A stretch of 64,000 bases of DNA, taken from positions 309,145 to 373,144 of the forward strand of contig NZ_SIRE01000007.1 of NCBI RefSeq assembly GCF_004307995.1, read 5' to 3'. The translations under genes and the position numbers were made by a program. Under the pieces are notes generated by a model. That model saw nothing but the letters and a program-made list of their open reading frames with translations. It was not told where the DNA came from and ran no database searches. This DNA comes from Paenibacillus thalictri. Lineage in GTDB: Bacteria > Bacillota > Bacilli > Paenibacillales > NBRC-103111. Positions 59,858-64,000 of this stretch are shown in pieces; the first letter of the stretch is position 1, and every line of letters begins with the position of its first letter.

Positions 59858-61207
59858 TTGACTCGTTCCATCAAAAGTTTGCAAGCCGACGTGGTCGTAG
59901 CAGGAGGCGGTCCGGCCGGTATTAACGCGGCTATAGCCGCGGGCAGAATGGGCGCTTCTACCATCTTAATCGAACGTCACGGCTTTCTCGGGGGCATGTC
60001 GACGGCGGCTTCCGTTTATCCGTGGATGACGTTTCACACGGAGCAAGGAGATCAAGTGATTAAAGGCATCGCCCAAGAAATTGTGGAAAGACTGGCCGAA
60101 CGCGGCGGATCGCCGGGCCACTTGCGCGATACGGTAGGATTTGTGCATACGGTGACGCCGTATCATCCGGAGATTTATAAAGTGCTGGCCGTCGATATGC
60201 TGAAGGAAGCGGGAGTTAAGCTGCTTGTCCACAGTTTTGTCGATGAAGTGAAGACGTCCGGGAACCGGATCGAAAGTATCCAACTTACGAGCAAATCCGG
60301 ACGTATTGACGTCAGCGGCAGCATGTTTGTTGACGCGACGGGAGATGCGGATATCGCTTATTTGTCCGGTGCGCCTACGCTCAAAGGGCGGGACAGCGAC
60401 AGCAAGATGCAGCCGATGACGATGAAATTCCGCATGCGCGGCGTCAATGTGCCGGGGATCAAGCAGTATATGCTGGACAATCCGGGCAACTTCTACAGAA
60501 AGACGCCAATCGCCGAGCTGCCGAATCTCCCGCTCAGCGGGGTGCAGGGTTTTTATTCGCAGTGGAAAGCAAGCGGCGTGCCGATCAACCGCGACCAGGT
60601 GCTGTTTTTCATCGGCCCTGAAGAAGACGAAGTGCTTGTCAATTGCACTAGGGTGCAGGGACTCGACGGCACGGATGTGGAGGACTTGACGTTGGCCGAG
60701 GAGCTTGGCCGCAAACAGGTGCTGATGATGGCGGAGTTTCTGAAACGCGATGTACCGGGTTTTGAGAAGGCGTCGATTTCTTCGGTTGGCACGCAAATCG
60801 GCATCCGCGAAACACGCCGCATCGAAGGGTTATACAGCTTGACGATCGACGATGTGGTGCAGGGCCGCAGATACGATGACGCGATTGCTCGCAGCGGTTA
60901 TCCCGTAGATATTCACGATCCGTCCGGCAAAGGTGTCGTTGATGCCGATGTAGGCGGCGACGGAGCTTACGATATTCCGTACCGCTGTCTTGTACCAAAG
61001 CACATCGAGAATTTGCTGGCTGCCGGAAGATGCATCTCCACCACCCACAAAGCGCTTGCTACGACACGTCTCACGCCAAGCTGCATGGCAACCGGACAAG
61101 CGGCGGGAACGGCGGCGGCTCTCGCTTGCGCGGCGAACATTGCGGCCAAAGATGTGGACGTGAACGAGCTGAGAGACCGATTGCAGAAAGACCATATGGT
61201 CATTTAG
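59858..61207 (+). CDS. FAD-dependent oxidoreductase (PF12831-type)
   Basis: A 449-residue flavoprotein started by TTG 59858 with AGGAGGC seven bases upstream. FAD motifs: VVVAGGGPAGINAAIAAGRM near residue 10, ERHGFLGGMSTAASVYPWMTF, VDATGDADIAYLSGAP and the C-terminal LLAAGRCISTTHKALATTRL with GQAAGTAAALA. It matches the N-terminal domain of the 51771 product but lacks the beta-sandwich extension. As the last gene after permeases it is in the same place as its larger relative. Oxidation of the imported compound is inferred. Confidence 0.85.
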   Translation: MTRSIKSLQADVVVAGGGPAGINAAIAAGRMGASTILIERHGFLGGMSTAASVYPWMTFHTEQGDQVIKGIAQEIVERLAERGGSPGHLRDTVGFVHTVTPYHPEIYKVLAVDMLKEAGVKLLVHSFVDEVKTSGNRIESIQLTSKSGRIDVSGSMFVDATGDADIAYLSGAPTLKGRDSDSKMQPMTMKFRMRGVNVPGIKQYMLDNPGNFYRKTPIAELPNLPLSGVQGFYSQWKASGVPINRDQVLFFIGPEEDEVLVNCTRVQGLDGTDVEDLTLAEELGRKQVLMMAEFLKRDVPGFEKASISSVGTQIGIRETRRIEGLYSLTIDDVVQGRRYDDAIARSGYPVDIHDPSGKGVVDADVGGDGAYDIPYRCLVPKHIENLLAAGRCISTTHKALATTRLTPSCMATGQAAGTAAALACAANIAAKDVDVNELRDRLQKDHMVI

Positions 61208-61295
61208 CGCTGAGCGACACAGTTTGCTCATTTTTGATGCATTCCTACAATTTTTTTAGTGTACCCTTACTATGTACGGCTCGTGCGATTTAGGT

Positions 61296-61301
61296 TATAA
61301 T
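61296..61301 (+). promoter_or_regulatory. Putative -10 box before the 49-residue ORF
   Basis: TATAAT with a poor -35 (TGTACG, 61273-61278) at 17 bp, 63 bp upstream of the small ORF. Confidence 0.35.
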
Positions 61302-61363
61302 TTGTTCTTGATGCATGATGACGAACAGACAACGAGACTACACATTCAGAAGAGGGACTAATA

Positions 61364-61513
61364 ATGAAGGATTGCAGCAGCAAAAAAATTATACCTCAGC
61401 AGAAGTGCGATTGGATACAACAAGAGATTGAATCCGTTATGAATGAAATTGCCGTTGCACTGGAAGAAGCCAGACAGGAAGCGTTGGAACATAACGTACG
61501 TTTCACCGCCTGA
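61364..61513 (+). CDS. Small acidic, helical protein (49 residues), unknown
   Basis: ATG 61364 is preceded by AGAGGG. The peptide begins MKDCSSKKIIPQQKCDW and then forms one predicted amphipathic helix with many Glu residues (IESVMNEIAVALEEARQEA). It has two Cys and no signal peptide. It has its own promoter-like -10 and is followed by a good terminator, so a real monocistronic gene is plausible. No family recognised; it is too short for similarity by eye. Confidence 0.6.
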   Translation: MKDCSSKKIIPQQKCDWIQQEIESVMNEIAVALEEARQEALEHNVRFTA

Positions 61514-61546
61514 GCAACTGCGCACCCCCATATACAATCAGAGCCG

Positions 61547-61585
61547 GACCCTATCCTCAAGACAGAGGATGGGGTCTTTAAATTT
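61547..61585 (+). terminator. Rho-independent terminator after the small ORF
   Basis: GACCCTATCCTC (61547-61558) pairs with GAGGATGGGGTC (61565-61576; one G-T pair) around a 6-nt loop, followed by TTTAAATTT. Confidence 0.75.
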
Positions 61586-61672
61586 CTCCATTTAAGGAAT
61601 TGCCAGCCTGCTTGTATACATATATTTAGATAGGTTGGCGATTTTCATTACACGTACATTGGAGATATGGCC

Positions 61673-63229
61673 ATGACTGAAAAGCAATCTTTTGCAAGAG
61701 GCGCTTTCATTTTAAGTGTGTCGGCGTTTATAACAAGGATGATCGGTTTTGCGAACAGCATTATTTTGGCCCGCTTGCTTGGCGCGGAAGGGATTGGCCT
61801 CTTGATGATGGCACATCCGCTTGTTCCGATTGTCATCACGCTGACGAGCCTGGGGCTGCCCGTAGCGATTTCGAAGCTGGTTGCGGAGGCTGAAGCGAGG
61901 GGAGAGCGGCAGAAGGTGAAGCGGATTCTGATCGTTTCGCTGGCCGTCACCGTTGCAGTCAGTATTGTGCTGACGGTGCTAAGCTTTCTTGGCGCCGATT
62001 GGATTGCTTCATGGCTGCTCACCGACCGCAGAGCATATTACGCGATGTTGGCCATTACCCCGATTGCGCCGCTGGTCGCTGTTTCCTCCGTGCTCAGAGG
62101 TTACTTCAGAGGCCGGCAAAATATGAAGCCGCTGGCCGTCTCCGACGTCATCGAGCAGATCGTACGGATTGCGCTGATTGCTGCGCTGGTGCAAATGCTG
62201 CTTCCGCTTGGCGTGGAGTACGCTGCGGCGGGTGCAATGATCAGCACCGTGATCGGAGAAGGCGCCGGGCTTTTGTACTTGATGTTTATGTTTGAGCTGC
62301 ATAAGAAACGCAGAGGATTGCACTTGAATTTGTCTCCGCGGTTGAAACAGGAAAAACAAACGCTTGTTGAGCTGCTGCAGATCGGACTGCCGACGACCGG
62401 ACAAGGATTTATTTCTTCGATATACAGGGCGTTTCAGCCTGTCATCGTGATGAAAAGTTTAGCGCTCGCCGGTATAGGCACGGTTATTGCCACAAAGCAG
62501 TTCGGGATGCTGGCCGGTTATGCGTTTCCGCTGCTTGTGTTTCCGAGTTTTGTTATGCATTCGTTGTCCACTGCGCTGCTTCCTGCGGTCAGCGAAGCAA
62601 GGTCAAAAAGAAACGGCATGGAGATTCAGCAGCGGGTTGATCAGGCGATGCGTATTGCCCTGCTTATCGGCGCCCCCTGTACGGTGATCTTATTTATATG
62701 GGCTGTGCCGCTCACAACGGTCGTTTACCGGTCTCCGGAGGCAGGTCATTTTCTGAAAATGCTCGCACCGATCTTCTTTCTGCAATACTTCGAACCGCCG
62801 CTTCATGCGGTGCTGCTCGGGCTGGGCCGGGTTAGTGCGGCGATGTGGAATTTTATGATTTCCACTGCGTTTAAAGCGGCTGCGGTGTTCATTTTGGGCT
62901 CTAGGTTGGGCATGGATGGGGTCGTATGGGGAATTAATTTCGGCGTGTTTCTGATTACTGCACTGAATCTGCTGTCCGTATCCAAAAGTATCGGATTCAG
63001 CGCCGATGTCCGGCATGCGGTCAAGGTGGCGATCGGCTTATGCGTGATGGCGCTGGTTGGGCAAAGCGTATACGTATATTTGCTGAAAGCGGAGCTGGCC
63101 CCCTTGTGGATTGTTGTCGGGACGATCGGGGCGGCTATCGTAGTTTATATCATGTCACTTCTCGCGACGCAGGCGATCCAGCGGAAGGATGTGCAGCACA
63201 TTCCGCTGCTTAAGAAATTGGTGTCCTAG
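61673..63229 (+). CDS. spoVB: SpoVB-like polysaccharide/lipid flippase (MOP family)
   Basis: A 518-residue membrane protein with about 14 predicted helices. ATG 61673 has GGAG eight bases upstream. Close resemblance to SpoVB: the start SFARGAFILSVSAFITRMIGF, LGAEGIGLLMMAHP, LGLPVAISKLVAEAEARGER, PLVAVSSVLRGYFRGRQNMK and EYAAAGAMISTVIGE. SpoVB acts in spore cortex peptidoglycan synthesis as a lipid II-type flippase; paralogues act in vegetative wall or teichoic acid metabolism, so the exact role is less certain. It supports a spore-forming host. Confidence 0.87.
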   Translation: MTEKQSFARGAFILSVSAFITRMIGFANSIILARLLGAEGIGLLMMAHPLVPIVITLTSLGLPVAISKLVAEAEARGERQKVKRILIVSLAVTVAVSIVLTVLSFLGADWIASWLLTDRRAYYAMLAITPIAPLVAVSSVLRGYFRGRQNMKPLAVSDVIEQIVRIALIAALVQMLLPLGVEYAAAGAMISTVIGEGAGLLYLMFMFELHKKRRGLHLNLSPRLKQEKQTLVELLQIGLPTTGQGFISSIYRAFQPVIVMKSLALAGIGTVIATKQFGMLAGYAFPLLVFPSFVMHSLSTALLPAVSEARSKRNGMEIQQRVDQAMRIALLIGAPCTVILFIWAVPLTTVVYRSPEAGHFLKMLAPIFFLQYFEPPLHAVLLGLGRVSAAMWNFMISTAFKAAAVFILGSRLGMDGVVWGINFGVFLITALNLLSVSKSIGFSADVRHAVKVAIGLCVMALVGQSVYVYLLKAELAPLWIVVGTIGAAIVVYIMSLLATQAIQRKDVQHIPLLKKLVS

Positions 63230-63317
63230 GACATTTGACTCCAGTATAAAGCTTGTAATAGACTTAGACTTATACGATAAGAACTATGAATGAAGCGGAA
63301 AATGGAGTGTATGCGCC

Positions 63318-63752
63318 ATGTTAGTGGATGTCAAAAACCGGCTGGACGAAGAAGCAATTCAAGACCTGATCTCATACAGTATATTTCCCGATCCCGACCG
63401 TTTGGAGCAAACAGTTGCCACTTATCGGGAGGACGCGGCGCTTAAGCTTTACGGCTGCGAGTCCGAGGGAGAAATTATCGGCATCATCGGCTGGAATACC
63501 GACGACAACAATGTGATAACCATTCGTCACATCGCCGTAAGGCCGGACTGCAGAGGAGCCGGATTCGGAAGGGGTCTCATTCTGGAAGCGCTGGAGCTGG
63601 CTACTCCCGCTGCGATTATCGCCGAAACGGATGAAGAGGCGGTTGATTTTTACCGCAGCATCGGCTTTCAGGTGGAGAGTGTGGGAGAGAAATACCCCGG
63701 TGTGGAAAGGTTTAAATGCGTTTATATGACCGATGAGGACAGCGAATCTTAA
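63318..63752 (+). CDS. GNAT-family N-acetyltransferase
   Basis: A 144-residue acetyltransferase. GGAG lies ten bases before the ATG. The acetyl-CoA-binding motif A is ITIRHIAVRPDCRGAGFGRG near residues 68-87 (R-x-x-G-x-G/A), followed by DEEAVDFYRSIGFQVE with the Tyr often acting as acid. Acceptor substrate cannot be predicted. A perfect terminator follows at 63761. Confidence 0.87.
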   Translation: MLVDVKNRLDEEAIQDLISYSIFPDPDRLEQTVATYREDAALKLYGCESEGEIIGIIGWNTDDNNVITIRHIAVRPDCRGAGFGRGLILEALELATPAAIIAETDEEAVDFYRSIGFQVESVGEKYPGVERFKCVYMTDEDSES

Positions 63753-63760
63753 TAGAAGCA

Positions 63761-63799
63761 AAAAAACTGGCGACGTTTCACGTTCTGCCAGTTTTTTTA
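63761..63799 (+). terminator. Rho-independent terminator after the GNAT gene
   Basis: AAAAAACTGGC (63761-63771) pairs with GCCAG plus the T-run (63787-63798) over a 15-nt loop; usable from both strands. Confidence 0.8.
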
Positions 63800-63948
63800 T
63801 GGGTTTGATGGGTGGTTGGGTGAAGTTTGGTATGGCTGGATATTCTTCAACCCACGTATCCAATTGGAGCGCACCCCCTCTGTCAAAATAGTTGTCGTAC
63901 CCACTGTATGAATGTATAGTGAGGAAAACGAGAACGAGGTGGACACCC

Positions 63949-64000
63949 ATGAATCCTGTAAGCAGGGAATTAAAGGCGAGCATTGTACAGCGGATGATGC
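63949..64000 (+). CDS. Start of an insertion-sequence transposase (3' partial)
   Basis: ATG 63949 is preceded by GAGGTGG. Only 17 residues (MNPVSRELKASIVQRMM) are in the window; this start resembles the N-terminal helix-turn-helix subunit of transposase OrfA-type proteins. The upstream 63870-63948 could hold the IS left end, but its terminal repeat cannot be confirmed without the other end. Confidence 0.45.
   Translation, partial: MNPVSRELKASIVQRMM

Overview
The window looks like a chromosomal stretch of a Paenibacillus-type Firmicute. Evidence read from the sequence: a giant surface protein ending in three SLH domains, YesM-type histidine kinases paired with AraC-type response regulators, several lipoprotein-dependent sugar ABC transporters without their own ATPases, LacI/CcpA-style operators, a SpoVB homologue, strong Shine-Dalgarno boxes and moderate GC. 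No rRNA, tRNA or CRISPR array was recognised.

Layout. (1) 1-11.2 kb: a giant GLUG-repeat/SLH surface protein (5' end outside the window) converges on a secreted protein of cadherin-like repeats with a dockerin-like C-terminus; a DUF2277 gene follows. (2) 11.7-15.9 kb: a glycolate-oxidase type operon in the order glcE-glcF-glcD. (3) 15.9-17.7 kb: non-coding, repeat-rich DNA. (4) 17.7-28.7 kb: a two-component system, an Opp/Dpp-type ABC transporter (binding protein, two permeases, two ATPases), a HAD phosphatase and a LacI regulator; three palindromic LacI-type operators and a cre-like site precede the binding-protein gene. (5) 28.9-30.8 kb: a Gfo/Idh/MocA dehydrogenase and a ThuA-domain protein. 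(6) 30.8-32.2 kb: a second repeat-rich gap with an intact MITE-like element. (7) 32.2-34.2 kb: an orphan NMT1/THI5-type binding protein and a creatininase-family amidohydrolase. (8) 34.6-39.2 kb: an Lpl/Ytc-type sugar transporter and a BNR/sialidase-fold protein. (9) 39.2-40.5 kb: a 95-bp tandem array split by a second MITE-like element. (10) 40.5-44.5 kb: a membrane-bound AraC regulator, a FadR-type GntR regulator and an HpcH/HpaI aldolase. (11) 44.8-54.0 kb: a second two-component system, a TarJ-like dehydrogenase, a binding protein with two permeases, and a PF12831-type FAD oxidoreductase. (12) 54.1-61.2 kb: a frameshifted ribulokinase, then another binding protein, a TIM-barrel protein, two permeases and a second FAD oxidoreductase. 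(13) 61.4-64.0 kb: a 49-residue ORF, spoVB, a GNAT acetyltransferase and the start of an insertion sequence.

The genes form a series of separate carbohydrate or polyol uptake-and-oxidation islands. Each pairs a surface binding lipoprotein and permeases with a local sensor or repressor and one or two cytosolic catabolic enzymes. Regions 11 and 12 share the plan binding protein - permease - permease - FAD oxidoreductase.

The strongest unexplained signal is a family of non-coding mobile-looking elements. Two copies (31211-31925 and 39392-40015) have matching terminal inverted repeats and about 9-bp flanking direct repeats. A third truncated copy (16129-16549) is inverted. All three carry a 185-bp core of mirrored CGGACA boxes. 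The 39.4-kb copy sits inside a tandem repeat unit whose 95-bp length is restored when the element and one target duplication are subtracted.
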